9,420 bases of DNA from DASUZB01 sp036377075 (GTDB lineage: Bacteria > Actinomycetota > CALGFH01): assembly GCA_036377075.1 (NCBI GenBank), contig DASUZB010000114.1, positions 1-9,420 of the forward strand, written 5' to 3'. Within the stretch, counting starts at the first letter, position 1, and every line of letters begins with the position of its first letter. Positions 1 to 6,515 of this stretch are shown here, piece by piece. The notes beneath the pieces are model-generated. The model was not told the DNA's origin, ran no database searches, and saw only the letters and a list, made by a program, of their open reading frames with translations. Made by a program: the position numbers and the translations under genes.

Positions 1-8
1 GCTTCCCC

Positions 9-159
9 CGTCGCTCCGTCGTCGCCAGGGGCTCTCCGTCGCTCCTGAAGTCCAGCCAGCGCGCGGCTCCGGCCCACCTCCCTAAACCCAATGCCCTGCG
101 GCCCCTTCGTCGCTCCTCAGTCAGTCCAGCGCGGGGCTCCGGCCCGCCTCCCTAGACCC
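9..159. repeat. Imperfect ~70-bp tandem repeat downstream of menG
   Basis: Two long copies are visible, at about 37-89 and 108-159. They align with a 70-71 bp offset and share the blocks CGTCGCTCCT, GTCCAGC, GGCTCCGGCCC and CCTCCCTA-ACCC, with a few substitutions and one small indel. The 9-bp core CGTCGCTCC occurs a third time at 9-17, where the rest of the unit has decayed or is cut by the window edge. The stretch 1-187 shows no convincing gene and lies just past the stop codon of menG. It may be the edge of a longer intergenic array. No function can be read from the sequence. Confidence 0.6.
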
Positions 160-187
160 GGCGCGTGGGGGAGCATATGCCGCGCCG

Positions 188-853
188 TCAGGCGACCGCG
201 CCCCAGTGGAGCGCGACGATGCCGCCGGAGAGGTCGCGCCAGCGCACCCGCTCGAAGCCGGCCTCGGTGAGCCAGCGGGCCAGGCCCTCCTGGTCCGGCC
301 AGGCGCCGATGGAGCGGGCCAGGTACTCGTAGGCCTCCGGGTCGGAGGCGAGCCGGCGCGCCGCCAGCGGCATCAGCCGGGTCAGGTAGCGGCGGTACAC
401 CTGCCGCAGCAGCGGCACGGTCGGGTGGGAGAACTCGCACACCACCAGCCGCCCCCCCGGGCGCAGCACGCGGCGGAACTCCAGCAGGCCGACCGCCGGC
501 TCGGGCAGGTTGCGCAGGCCGAAGGCGATGGTGACGACGTCGACCGAGGCGTCGGCGAGCGGCAGCCGCAGCGCGTCGGCCACCCCGAACCAGGGCTGCG
601 GCCCGGCTCCCTGGGCCGCGCGGCGCACCATCTCCCAGGAGAAGTCCAGGCCGAGCACCCGCGCGCCCGGCGCGAGCCGGGCCAGGTCCGCGGCGAGCAG
701 GCCGGTGCCACAGGCCAGGTCGACCGCCAGCTCGCCGCCCGCCAGCCCGGTCGCCTGCGCCGCGGCGCGGCGCCAGAGGCGGTCCTGGCCCAGCGAGAAG
801 ACCGTGTTGGCCAGGTCGTAGCGGGGCGCGACGCGGTCGAACATGCGGCGCAC
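188..853 (-). CDS. menG: Demethylmenaquinone methyltransferase (UbiE/MenG family)
   Basis: A SAM-dependent C-methyltransferase that converts demethylmenaquinone to menaquinone, the last step of the classical pathway, at the cytoplasmic membrane face. From the GTG at 853 the protein has 221 residues. Visible features are the UbiE signature around residues 12-27 (RYDLANTVFSLGQDRLW), SAM motif I DLACGTG (45-51), an acidic LGLDFS strand end (68-72), the family block FGLRNLPEP (111-119) and the RVLRPGGRL post-motif (128-136). The YEYLARSIGAWPDQ segment near 175-188 closely resembles actinobacterial members. The conserved core starts almost at the GTG, which has no Shine-Dalgarno. A strong AAGGAGG sits further upstream, 8 nt before an in-frame ATC at 899-901. 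Starting there adds 16 residues, which matches the N-terminal length I recall for actinobacterial homologues. The true gene may thus run to 901. It could be cotranscribed with the lrp-like gene, whose stop lies about 80 nt upstream. Confidence 0.93.
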   Translation of the reverse strand: MRRMFDRVAPRYDLANTVFSLGQDRLWRRAAAQATGLAGGELAVDLACGTGLLAADLARLAPGARVLGLDFSWEMVRRAAQGAGPQPWFGVADALRLPLADASVDVVTIAFGLRNLPEPAVGLLEFRRVLRPGGRLVVCEFSHPTVPLLRQVYRRYLTRLMPLAARRLASDPEAYEYLARSIGAWPDQEGLARWLTEAGFERVRWRDLSGGIVALHWGAVA

Positions 854-898
854 GCCGGCCGAGGTGCGCTCGGCCGCCGGTGACTGCGCCGCCTCGGT

Positions 899-916
899 GA
901 TCGCCGTCGCCTCCTT
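899..916 (-). promoter_or_regulatory. Strong RBS of menG placed before an in-frame ATC codon
   Basis: Read on the minus strand, AAGGAGG (916 to 910) is followed by 8 nt and then ATC at 901-899. The ATC is in frame with menG. No ATG, GTG or TTG occurs in frame between the upstream TAG (at about 940) and the GTG at 853. The spacing is textbook for initiation at the ATC, whereas the GTG at 853 has no purine-rich site ahead of it. Initiation at AUC is rare in bacteria, so this is a reading from the sequence rather than an established start. Confidence 0.5.
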
Positions 917-981
917 GCCGGGACGTTCCGGGCGCGGATGCTAGCAGTCCGGGCCCAGCCGCCGGCCCAGCGCCGGGACCG

Positions 982-1437
982 CTACAGCGTCGGGCCGCGG
1001 TGCAGCGGGGTCGACAGCACCACGGCGGTGCGGGTGCGGGCCACCCCGTCGACGTCGCGCAGGCGCTGCAGGACCTCGGAGAGCTCGGCCATCGAGCCGG
1101 TCCGCACCACCAGCACGTGGCTCTCCTCGCCGGCCACGGTGTAGGCGGACTCGACGTGCTCGATGCCGGCGAACGCCCGCGCCATCTCGGTGGCGTTGGC
1201 GTTGTCGCTCGGCAGCACGCTCACCAGGGCGAGGACGGTGAGGCCGAGGGCGTCCGGGTCCAGCTCGGCGCGGTAGCCGCGGATCACGCCGCGCTGCTCC
1301 AGGCGCTGCACGCGGTCGTGGACCGAGGGGGCCGAGAGCCCGACCGCCTTGCCGACCTCGGTATAGGTGGCACGAGCGTTGGCCTGTAGCGCGCGCAGGA
1401 TGGCGCGGTCGGTGTCGTCGAGGGTGGAGCGGAGCAC
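982..1437 (-). CDS. Lrp/AsnC-family transcriptional regulator
   Basis: A small feast/famine-type regulator, usually a dimer or octamer that binds DNA and senses amino acids or other small ligands. From the GTG at 1437 it has 151 residues, the normal family length. Residues 6-55 form the AsnC-type winged helix-turn-helix: LDDTDRAILRALQANAR, then TEVGKAVGLSAPSVHDRVQRLEQRGVI with the recognition helix around 34-47. Residues 65-142 are the RAM ligand-binding domain, with the VAGEESHVLVV turn at 101-111. The start was chosen because AAGGAGG at 1452-1446 lies 8 nt before this GTG. The frame is open further, to a GTG at 1536, but that would add 33 residues with no counterpart in the family. The ligand and targets cannot be told from the sequence. 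The likeliest binding site nearby is the repeat-rich island at 1722-1786. Confidence 0.9.
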   Translation of the reverse strand: MLRSTLDDTDRAILRALQANARATYTEVGKAVGLSAPSVHDRVQRLEQRGVIRGYRAELDPDALGLTVLALVSVLPSDNANATEMARAFAGIEHVESAYTVAGEESHVLVVRTGSMAELSEVLQRLRDVDGVARTRTAVVLSTPLHRGPTL

Positions 1438-1443
1438 GTCGGG

Positions 1444-1458
1444 CCCCTCCTTGAGGGG
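1444..1458 (-). promoter_or_regulatory. Hairpin burying the RBS of the lrp-like gene
   Basis: On the minus strand the sequence CCCCTC-AAG-GAGGGG is a perfect 6-bp inverted repeat with a 3-nt loop. The 3' arm contains the GGAGG of the Shine-Dalgarno, so a folded mRNA would hide the ribosome binding site. The structure is small but GC-only in five of six pairs. Whether it regulates translation is inference. Confidence 0.4.
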
Positions 1459-1721
1459 CACCACCTTGCCCGGCGTCCTGCCGCCGGGCGACGACGAGCT
1501 GTGCTTCTTGGCCACGCGCACCTCGAAGACCTTCACCTGCCGGCCCGGCGGCGGACGCCGCCGCGAGATGCGGGACCGCAGACGGCAGGACGGCTCACTA
1601 CCCGCCAGATCGTATGGCGCTGGTGGACGCCGTGTCGACGCCCGGCCGGGGCGGGGCGCGGCGCCCCCGGGCGCCGAGCGCGTTAGGGATCCGTTCGGCA
1701 GATGATCGGTCTCGTAGGAAT

Positions 1722-1786
1722 AACATCAGCGTCTACGCGCGTTCTGGCTAATGAATGTCGCTAGGCTGATGTTGTCACCTAATGAA
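1722..1786. promoter_or_regulatory. Interleaved inverted and direct repeats, candidate operator
   Basis: A perfect 9-bp inverted repeat has arms AACATCAGC at 1722-1730 and GCTGATGTT at 1765-1773, 43 bp centre to centre (about four helical turns). Interleaved with it is a direct repeat CTAATGAA at 1748-1755 and 1779-1786, spaced 31 bp (about three turns). The block lies in the AT-richer stretch between the divergent lrp-like gene and the small ORF, 29 bp before the latter's start codon. The helical phasing and location suggest binding of a multimeric regulator. Autoregulation by the adjacent Lrp/AsnC protein is the simplest guess. Confidence 0.45.
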
Positions 1787-1814
1787 CAACGATGAGCCGG
1801 AGGGAGGTAGACGG

Positions 1815-1952
1815 ATGATGGTCCCCGTGCTCGACGTGACCACGGATGCCGCCGTGGCCCACATCGACGAGCTGCGCGCCGAGGCGCGTGCGGCCGCGCT
1901 GCGCGGCGCCGCCCGCAAGGCCCGCCGTGCCCACCCGCGCACCGCGCGATGA
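1815..1952 (+). CDS. Small basic protein of unknown function (45 aa)
   Basis: I do not recognise this protein. The ORF starts with two consecutive ATG codons (1815 and 1818) and ends in TGA. A strong Shine-Dalgarno, GGAGGGAGG at 1799-1807, sits 7 nt upstream of the first ATG. The N-terminus (MMVPVLDVTTD) is short and hydrophobic to acidic. Residues 12-35 are Ala/Arg/Glu-rich and probably helical, and the tail is basic (RKARRAHPRTAR). There is no membrane span, cysteine or known motif. It has its own upstream regulatory-looking region and a strong terminator about 60 nt downstream. This makes it a self-contained monocistronic unit, convergent with ccsB. The good RBS and the terminator are the main reasons for calling it. 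It could instead be a leader peptide or part of a small RNA gene. Confidence 0.5.
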   Translation: MMVPVLDVTTDAAVAHIDELRAEARAAALRGAARKARRAHPRTAR

Positions 1953-2010
1953 GCTCCCCGAAACCCCCGAGGGGGCCTACAGGAGCGCCGCCGGGCGCGA
2001 CCCGGCGTCG

Positions 2011-2040
2011 ACGACCCCGAGCCAACAGGCTCGGGGTCGT
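2011..2040 (+). terminator. Strong intrinsic terminator after the small ORF
   Basis: A perfect 13-bp stem has arms ACGACCCCGAGCC (2011-2023) and GGCTCGGGGTCGT (2028-2040) with the 4-nt loop AACA, followed by TTTCGT on the plus strand. The short T tract favours termination of plus-strand transcription from the small ORF. It lies only 15 bp beyond the ccsB stop codon, so the same stem could also stop the minus-strand operon, although no T run follows it in that direction. Confidence 0.85.
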
Positions 2041-2055
2041 TTCGTACGGGCCCGG

Positions 2056-3039
2056 CTACTTGGCGTAGGAGTGGAGCCCGACCACCCAGGTGTTGACCAC
2101 GTAGAAGTTGACGATGAAGGCGGCCATGCCCACCAGGCTCACCCAGGCGGCGGCGCGGCCGCGCCAGCCGGCGGTGGCGCGGGCGTGGAGGTAGGCCGCG
2201 TAGACCACCCAGATGATGAACGACCAGGTCTCCTTCGGGTCCCAGCCCCAGTAGCGGCCCCAGGCGGACTGCGCCCAGATGGCGCCGGCCATGATCGCGA
2301 AGGTCCAGATCGGGAAGCCGAAGGCGGTGGTCTTGAAGGCCAGGTCGTCGAGCTTCTCGGCGGAGGGCAGCAGGGCGAGGAACCGCCCGGCCGGGCCGGG
2401 CGTAGGCGACGATCCCTGGTCGGCGTCGGGCTCCTCGGTCTCGGTCGCGTAGCTGGCGATCGCCTCGGAGACCTCCACCCGGTCGGCGGTGCGGGCGCCA
2501 CCGGCCACCAGCGGCGGCCGCGGCGCGGCCGCGCGCCGCTCCGCCCGCTCGGCGACCAGGTACAGGGCGCTGAACATCGAGGCGAGGCAGAGGGTGCCCG
2601 AGCCGATGATCGCCGCGACCACGTGGATCTTGATCCAGCCGGAGTTGAGCGCCGGCACCAGCGGCCCGGCGGGCACCCGCAGCGTCAGCGCCGCGGCGGC
2701 GATGGCGAGCACCGCGGGCAGCAGCACGAAGGTGCCGAGCGGCCGCACCTCGCGGCGCCGGGCGACCCACACCAGCCAGCCCGTCACGGTGACCGCCGCG
2801 ATCATCACCGAGTACTCGTACATGTTCCCCCACGGCACCCGGCCGGCCGCCAGCCCGCGGGCGAGGGCGGCGCCGGCGTTGGCGGCGAGCCCGGCGACGG
2901 CGACGGCCACGCCGGCACGGCCGCTCCAGCGCACCCGGTAGGCGAGCTCGAAGCCGAGCAGGACGGCGGCGGTCACGTAGCTGATCACCGCCAGCCAGAC
3001 GAGGGTGTCGGAAAGCTCGGCCAGCCTCGCGGTGGACAT
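2056..3039 (-). CDS. ccsB: Cytochrome c biogenesis protein CcsB/ResC (System II haem handling)
   Basis: An integral membrane protein that, with ResB, carries haem across the membrane and attaches it to CXXCH apocytochromes on the outer face. It has 327 residues and about eight hydrophobic segments. The C-terminal half holds the hallmark tryptophan-rich WWD-type motif WGRYWGWDPKETWSF (260-274). Candidate haem-ligand histidines are H139 (WIKIHV), H285 (YLHAR) and H323 in the terminal GLHSYA. WGNMYEYS (70-77) is also typical of the family. A polar, acidic linker at about 165-225 separates the halves. The ATG at 3039 is preceded by AGGAGG with 6 nt spacing, and its A is the last base of the resB stop (TGATG), so translational coupling is likely. 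It is the last gene of the operon. Confidence 0.93.
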   Translation of the reverse strand: MSTARLAELSDTLVWLAVISYVTAAVLLGFELAYRVRWSGRAGVAVAVAGLAANAGAALARGLAAGRVPWGNMYEYSVMIAAVTVTGWLVWVARRREVRPLGTFVLLPAVLAIAAAALTLRVPAGPLVPALNSGWIKIHVVAAIIGSGTLCLASMFSALYLVAERAERRAAAPRPPLVAGGARTADRVEVSEAIASYATETEEPDADQGSSPTPGPAGRFLALLPSAEKLDDLAFKTTAFGFPIWTFAIMAGAIWAQSAWGRYWGWDPKETWSFIIWVVYAAYLHARATAGWRGRAAAWVSLVGMAAFIVNFYVVNTWVVGLHSYAK

Positions 3040-4703
3040 CAGTCGCCTCCTGGGAGGGATCGGGTCGCGGACCCGCCAGGCCCCGCCCGCCGCGGCGCCG
3101 GCGAGGCGCCGGCCGCCGCAAGGGTAGCGCCGCCGGGGCCGGCCCGCGACCGGTCGAGCGCGCGCTCGACCTCGGCGACGAGCCGCCGGAACTCCTCGGC
3201 GAAGGCGGGCTTGCCCTGCAGGGCGAGCCCGGCGAGCTCCACTCGGGAGCCGCCCGGCGCCGGCAGCGCCCGCAGCCAGACGCGGCGGCGGGTGACGTAC
3301 AGGGACGGCAGCAGGCCGAGCAGGATCAGGCCCGCCGCGGCGGCGACCAGCGGCACGCCGGGGTCGCGCGCGAGCGTCAGCACGCTGTACTGCCTGACCC
3401 CGGTGAAGGCGACCGTGCCGAGGCCGCCGGGCAGGCTGGCCCTGCCGCCGAGCGGGATGATCAGCGGCCGGTTGGCGAGCGGCCGCAGCTTGGAGCGGTC
3501 GAGGGTGAAGACGCTCTGGGCGCGGTCGGCGCCGAGGTCGCCGGCCCAGGGGAAGACCACCAGCACCGGGTTCACCAGCCTGGGGTCGTTGGCGATGGTG
3601 GGCCGGCCGTCGGGGCCCTGGCCGGTCTCCAGCCCGGTGAACATGGTCACGTCGAGCCCCACCTGGGGGTCGAGCATGGGCAGCTTGACCGCGCCGTTGG
3701 AGATCTCGGTGGCCGGGTCGCGCAGGGTCAGCAGCGGCCCGTCCTGCGGGGTGAGCATCCTGCCGCCGTGGCCCTTGACGGTGACCTCGACCACCGGGGC
3801 GTAGCCGTAGTCGGACTGGAACACCCGCACCCCGTCGACGGTCATCGGCCGGTTGACGCGCACGACCTGGCGTTCCAGCTGGCGCCCGGACTGGTCGAGG
3901 GCGACCAGGCTGGCGGCGTACTGGCTGGGGGTGCCGTCGGGGTGGAACGAGTTGGAGAAGTCGTCCAGGCGCAGGGTGAAGCGAGCCAGGTGCTCCGGCC
4001 CGAAGAAGCGGCCGGGGCTGAAGGAGTCGTAGTTGACCCTGGCGTTGGCGGCCTCCTCGCCCTCGACCATGGTGATCTGGCCGCGGTAGCCGAAGCCCTT
4101 GCCGAGGGCGAGCCCCACCAGCAGCAGCAGGAAGGAGACGTGGAACAGCAGGCTGCCGACCTCGCGCAGGTACCCCTTCTCGCCGGCGACCTCGCCGCCC
4201 GGGTGGGCGGCCAGCCGGAAGCGCCGCCCGGCGAGCACCTTCCTGGCGGTCTCGGTCGCCTCCCCGGGCGGGACCGCCGCCGCCAGGGTCGCGTGGTTGT
4301 GGTAGCGCTCGAAGCGGGCGGTGGCCCGCGGCGGGCGCGCCCGCAGCATGCGCAGCAGCGCCCTGGTCCGCGGCACCAGGCAGGCCAGCAGCGCGCCGAG
4401 CAGCGCCACGTAGATGGCCGAGTACCAGGCCGAGCCGAAGACGTCGAACATGCCGAGGCGGTCCAGCAGCGGCCCGGCCGCCGGGTGGTCGAGCAGGTAC
4501 TGCTCGACCCGCTGCGGGGAGATGGGACGCTGCGGGAACAGGCTGCCGAAGATCGACGCGGCCGCGATCGCGAACAGCAGCACCAGGGCGGTACGCATCG
4601 AGCGGAACTCGCGCCAGGCCTGCCGCAGCAGCTCGCCGAACGCGGGTGCCTGCGGTCCCGGCTCGGGTTCGGGCCGGACGGTTGGCGGCGCCTCGACGGC
4701 CAA
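3039..4703 (-). CDS. resB: Cytochrome c biogenesis protein ResB (System II)
   Basis: The partner of CcsB in the haem-attachment complex. Its large outer domain is thought to present the apocytochrome. The protein has 554 residues. Membrane spans are visible at about 38-56 (ALVLLFAIAAASIFGSLF), 94-111, 186-204 (FHVSFLLLLVGLALG) and 451-470, with a ~245-residue extracytoplasmic domain (about 205-450) between spans three and four. H188 at the start of span three is the conserved family histidine. The ISPQ(R)VEQYL segment after span one is also typical. The C-terminus from 471 is a cytoplasmic Ala/Gly/Arg-rich tail. The start is TTG at 4703 with GAGGT (4715-4711) 7 nt upstream. The ccdA stop lies 34 nt before it, and the ccsB start overlaps its stop. 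Confidence 0.93.
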   Translation of the reverse strand: MAVEAPPTVRPEPEPGPQAPAFGELLRQAWREFRSMRTALVLLFAIAAASIFGSLFPQRPISPQRVEQYLLDHPAAGPLLDRLGMFDVFGSAWYSAIYVALLGALLACLVPRTRALLRMLRARPPRATARFERYHNHATLAAAVPPGEATETARKVLAGRRFRLAAHPGGEVAGEKGYLREVGSLLFHVSFLLLLVGLALGKGFGYRGQITMVEGEEAANARVNYDSFSPGRFFGPEHLARFTLRLDDFSNSFHPDGTPSQYAASLVALDQSGRQLERQVVRVNRPMTVDGVRVFQSDYGYAPVVEVTVKGHGGRMLTPQDGPLLTLRDPATEISNGAVKLPMLDPQVGLDVTMFTGLETGQGPDGRPTIANDPRLVNPVLVVFPWAGDLGADRAQSVFTLDRSKLRPLANRPLIIPLGGRASLPGGLGTVAFTGVRQYSVLTLARDPGVPLVAAAAGLILLGLLPSLYVTRRRVWLRALPAPGGSRVELAGLALQGKPAFAEEFRRLVAEVERALDRSRAGPGGATLAAAGASPAPRRAGPGGSATRSLPGGD

Positions 4704-4737
4704 TGGCGGGACCTCAGGGTGGACGGCGGGTCGGATG

Positions 4738-5511
4738 CTACAGGGGCAGGGCGATCGAGCCGGCCCACACCTGCAGCCGGGTGAGTAAGTCGGCCCACAG
4801 GCCGGTGACCAGCAACAGGCCGATCACCACCAGCATGCCGCCACCGGCCAGCTCGAACAAGCGGAAGCGCCGGCGCAGCGAGGAGAAGCGGCCCAGCGCG
4901 TGGCGCACCCCGAGCGCGGCGACCAGGAACGGCACGCCGAGCCCGAGGGAGTAGGCGAACAGCAGCACGGCGCCGCGTCCGGCGCCGCCGCCGACCCCGG
5001 CGGCGAGGCCGAGCACGGCGCCGAGGGTCGGCCCGATGCACGGCGTCCAGCCGAGCCCGAAGACCATGCCGAGGGGCAGCGCCCCGGCCAGCCCGCCGGG
5101 CACCCGGTCCATCCGCAGGCGCCGCTCCCGGTACAGGAACGCCGGCCGCACCACCCCCGCGAGGAACAGGCCCATGACGATCACCAGCACGCCGGCCACC
5201 CGCAGGACCACGCCACGGTTGATGCGCAGCCAGTCGGTGAGCGCGCCGAGGGTGGCGCCGAGGGCGACGAACACCAGCGAGAAGCCGACCACGAACAGCA
5301 GCGCCCCGAGCACCACGCGGCCGGCGGAGCGGCCGCCCTCGTGCTCCACGTCCTGCCCGGAGGCGCCGGAGACGTAGGAGAGGTAGCCGGGGACCAGCGG
5401 CAGCACGCAGGGTGAGGCGAACGAGACGAAGCCGGCCGCCGCCGCCACCAGCATGGCGGCCAGCAGGTTGCCGCCGGTGACGATCTCCTGGGCGTGCTCG
5501 GCGAGGCTCAC
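4738..5511 (-). CDS. ccdA: Thiol-disulfide transporter CcdA (DsbD membrane domain family)
   Basis: Moves reducing equivalents from cytoplasmic thioredoxin across the membrane to the extracytoplasmic thioredoxin-like protein, keeping apocytochrome cysteines reduced for haem attachment. It has 257 residues with six hydrophobic spans. The two redox cysteines are plain to see: C35 in FASPCVLPLVPGYLSY and C158 in GWTPCIGPTLG, each next to the prolines that define the family. The start is GTG at 5511, which overlaps the upstream gene's stop in GTGA and is preceded by a GGAGG-rich site. The frame is open for 116 more codons upstream, but that part only overlaps the thioredoxin gene and has no CcdA similarity. 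It is probably translationally coupled to its neighbour. Confidence 0.95.
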   Translation of the reverse strand: MSLAEHAQEIVTGGNLLAAMLVAAAAGFVSFASPCVLPLVPGYLSYVSGASGQDVEHEGGRSAGRVVLGALLFVVGFSLVFVALGATLGALTDWLRINRGVVLRVAGVLVIVMGLFLAGVVRPAFLYRERRLRMDRVPGGLAGALPLGMVFGLGWTPCIGPTLGAVLGLAAGVGGGAGRGAVLLFAYSLGLGVPFLVAALGVRHALGRFSSLRRRFRLFELAGGGMLVVIGLLLVTGLWADLLTRLQVWAGSIALPL

Positions 5512-6128
5512 CGTCCGCCCCCCTCCACCTGGTCGACCAGGTCGGCGAGCATCTCGGCCTGGACCTTCGGGGTGGCGCGGCCGCCCGCGAGCGCGCCGAA
5601 CAGGCGCGCGCCGACGCGGCCGCGGGAGTCGACCACCAGGGTGTAGGGCGGGGAGTCGGGGCCCTGGCCGGCGAGCAGCTGCGGCAGCCTGGCGGCGCGG
5701 TCGTAGAGGGACGGGTAGGGCACGCCGAACTCGTCGAGGTAGGCGCCGGCCGCGGGGCGCTCGTCGCGGATGTTCACCCCGACGAAGCGGACCCCCTTGG
5801 CGCGAAGGTTCCTGCTCGCCTCGACCAGCCCCTTCTGCTCGGCGCGGCAGGGGCCGCACCAGGAGGCCCAGAAGTTCAGCACCGCCGGGTGGCCGCGCAG
5901 GCTGGCCAGGTCGAAGGTCCCACCGGTCACGGTGGGGCCGCTGAAGGCGGGCAGGGCGGCACGCTCCCCCTCCGGGACCACCACCACGTTCGCGGCCACC
6001 GCGCGGACCTGGCCGGTGCCGCTCTCCGGCGCCAGGCCGTGGCCGCCGCCGCCGGCCCGCACCACGAGCACGGCGAGCACGGCCACCAGCATCGTGGCGG
6101 CCGCGCCGACCAGGGTGCGACGCGGCAT
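5508..6128 (-). CDS. TlpA/ResA-like membrane-anchored thioredoxin for cytochrome c maturation
   Basis: An extracytoplasmic thiol-disulfide reductase, the likely receiver of electrons from CcdA and reductant of CXXCH cysteines in apocytochrome c. It has 206 residues. A basic N-terminus (MPRR) and hydrophobic span (5-23) form an uncleaved signal anchor, with no lipobox cysteine. The TlpA fold follows, with FWASWCGPCRAE carrying the active site C91-GP-C94, VRFVGVNIRDE (113-123) and the cis-proline region SPPYTLVVD (159-167). The ATG at 6128 has GAGGAGG upstream, but only 3 nt separate the GGAGG from the ATG, which is short. Longer in-frame readings upstream lack family similarity and run through the promoter region. 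It is the first gene of the operon and its stop overlaps the ccdA start. Confidence 0.9.
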   Translation of the reverse strand: MPRRTLVGAAATMLVAVLAVLVVRAGGGGHGLAPESGTGQVRAVAANVVVVPEGERAALPAFSGPTVTGGTFDLASLRGHPAVLNFWASWCGPCRAEQKGLVEASRNLRAKGVRFVGVNIRDERPAAGAYLDEFGVPYPSLYDRAARLPQLLAGQGPDSPPYTLVVDSRGRVGARLFGALAGGRATPKVQAEMLADLVDQVEGGGR

Positions 6129-6162
6129 CGGCCTCCTCGCGGGGAGCGAAATGATTTCTTCG

Positions 6163-6168
6163 AGTCTA
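6163..6168 (-). promoter_or_regulatory. Possible -10 box of the cytochrome c maturation operon
   Basis: The minus-strand hexamer TAGACT fits the TAnnnT pattern of actinobacterial housekeeping -10 boxes and lies in a locally AT-richer stretch 35 nt before the thioredoxin ATG. This would give a leader of roughly 28 nt. No good -35 box is seen at 16-18 nt upstream, so this is tentative. Confidence 0.3.
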
Positions 6169-6354
6169 GTGCTCGGATCGGGTTCGTGTGCTGCCAGGAC
6201 CCCGGTGAGCCGGCGGGGATCCCGTCGAGGCTGGGCAGCGCGCGAATCCGATTCTTGGGGCCAGGAAGGGGCTGCCGCAGCCGCTTGCCTCGAATGCGCG
6301 CTTGTGCAAGCAGCCGGTGCCCGGATACTGGCGTTGACCTGCGCGGCAAGGGCG

Positions 6355-6383
6355 TGGTCGGCCTCACGGGTCGATGCTACGAT
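6355..6383 (+). promoter_or_regulatory. Candidate promoter of the b6-like/Rieske operon
   Basis: TACGAT at 6378-6383 is a good TAnnnT -10 box. A weak -35 (TGGTCG, 6355-6360, three of six consensus bases) lies 17 nt upstream. Transcription from here would leave a leader of roughly 125 nt before the first start codon, containing the palindromes at 6425-6481. A better -35-like TTGACC at 6334-6339 is too far from this -10 to pair with it. Confidence 0.35.
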
Positions 6384-6424
6384 GCGGCCAAGCGGGTGAC
6401 CGCTCCTTCTCGGAGCGTCCGCCG

Positions 6425-6481
6425 GCACGCTGGGGGCGTGCGCGACGCTTCCGTCCCGCACGCGAGGGCCGTGCGCACGGC
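6425..6481 (+). promoter_or_regulatory. Palindrome cluster in the leader of the respiratory operon
   Basis: A hairpin GCACGC-TGGGG-GCGTGC lies at 6425-6441. Its 3' arm can instead pair with a second GCACGC at 6458-6463, so the two pairings are mutually exclusive. It is followed by a perfect 14-bp palindrome, GCCGTGCGCACGGC, at 6468-6481, 34 bp before the GTG start of the first gene. The palindrome could be a repressor site on DNA or a stem in the leader RNA. In GC-rich DNA some palindromes arise by chance. Confidence 0.35.
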
Positions 6482-6515
6482 GTGCTGACCACAGGGACCG
6501 CGTTGGAGGTCGCAG

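Larger units (their letters stand above)
1438..1814. other. Intergenic region between the divergent lrp-like gene and the small ORF
   Basis: No convincing gene is seen here. It carries the leader of the lrp-like gene on the minus strand. A GC-rich inverted repeat lies at 1659-1676, with 8-bp arms CGGCGCCC and GGGCGCCG separated by 2 nt. An AT-richer island spans about 1690-1795 with paired repeats and must contain the promoters of both flanking genes. I could not identify a clear pair of -35 and -10 boxes for either. The hexamer TAGGCT at 1762-1767 fits the actinobacterial TAnnnT -10 pattern for the plus strand but has no good -35 partner. Confidence 0.5.

Noticed and set aside
1438..1536. 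Longer form of the lrp-like protein starting at the GTG at 1536
   Set aside because: The extra 33 residues (Ser/Lys/Pro-rich) are outside the family length, and a much better RBS precedes the GTG at 1437. It cannot be fully excluded.
1846..3804. A 652-codon plus-strand open frame
   Set aside because: It runs antisense across ccsB and resB, is dominated by Arg/Gly/Pro/His from GC-rich codons, and shows no family features. It is a shadow of the minus-strand genes.
5512..5859. Upstream extension of ccdA by 116 codons
   Set aside because: It lies entirely inside the thioredoxin gene in another frame and is Arg/Pro-rich. The GTG at 5511 has an RBS and a GTGA overlap.
6300..6311. GCTTGTGCAAGC near-palindrome
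   Set aside because: The two central bases break the symmetry and it is not positioned against a promoter box, so it is weak.
6334..6339. TTGACC as a -35 box
   Set aside because: No -10 box lies 16-18 nt downstream. The nearest good one, TACGAT, is 38 nt away.
6129..6461. Upstream extension of the thioredoxin gene
   Set aside because: The added residues are low-complexity and unrelated to TlpA/ResA, and they would push the signal anchor into the middle of the protein. The region looks like a divergent promoter area.
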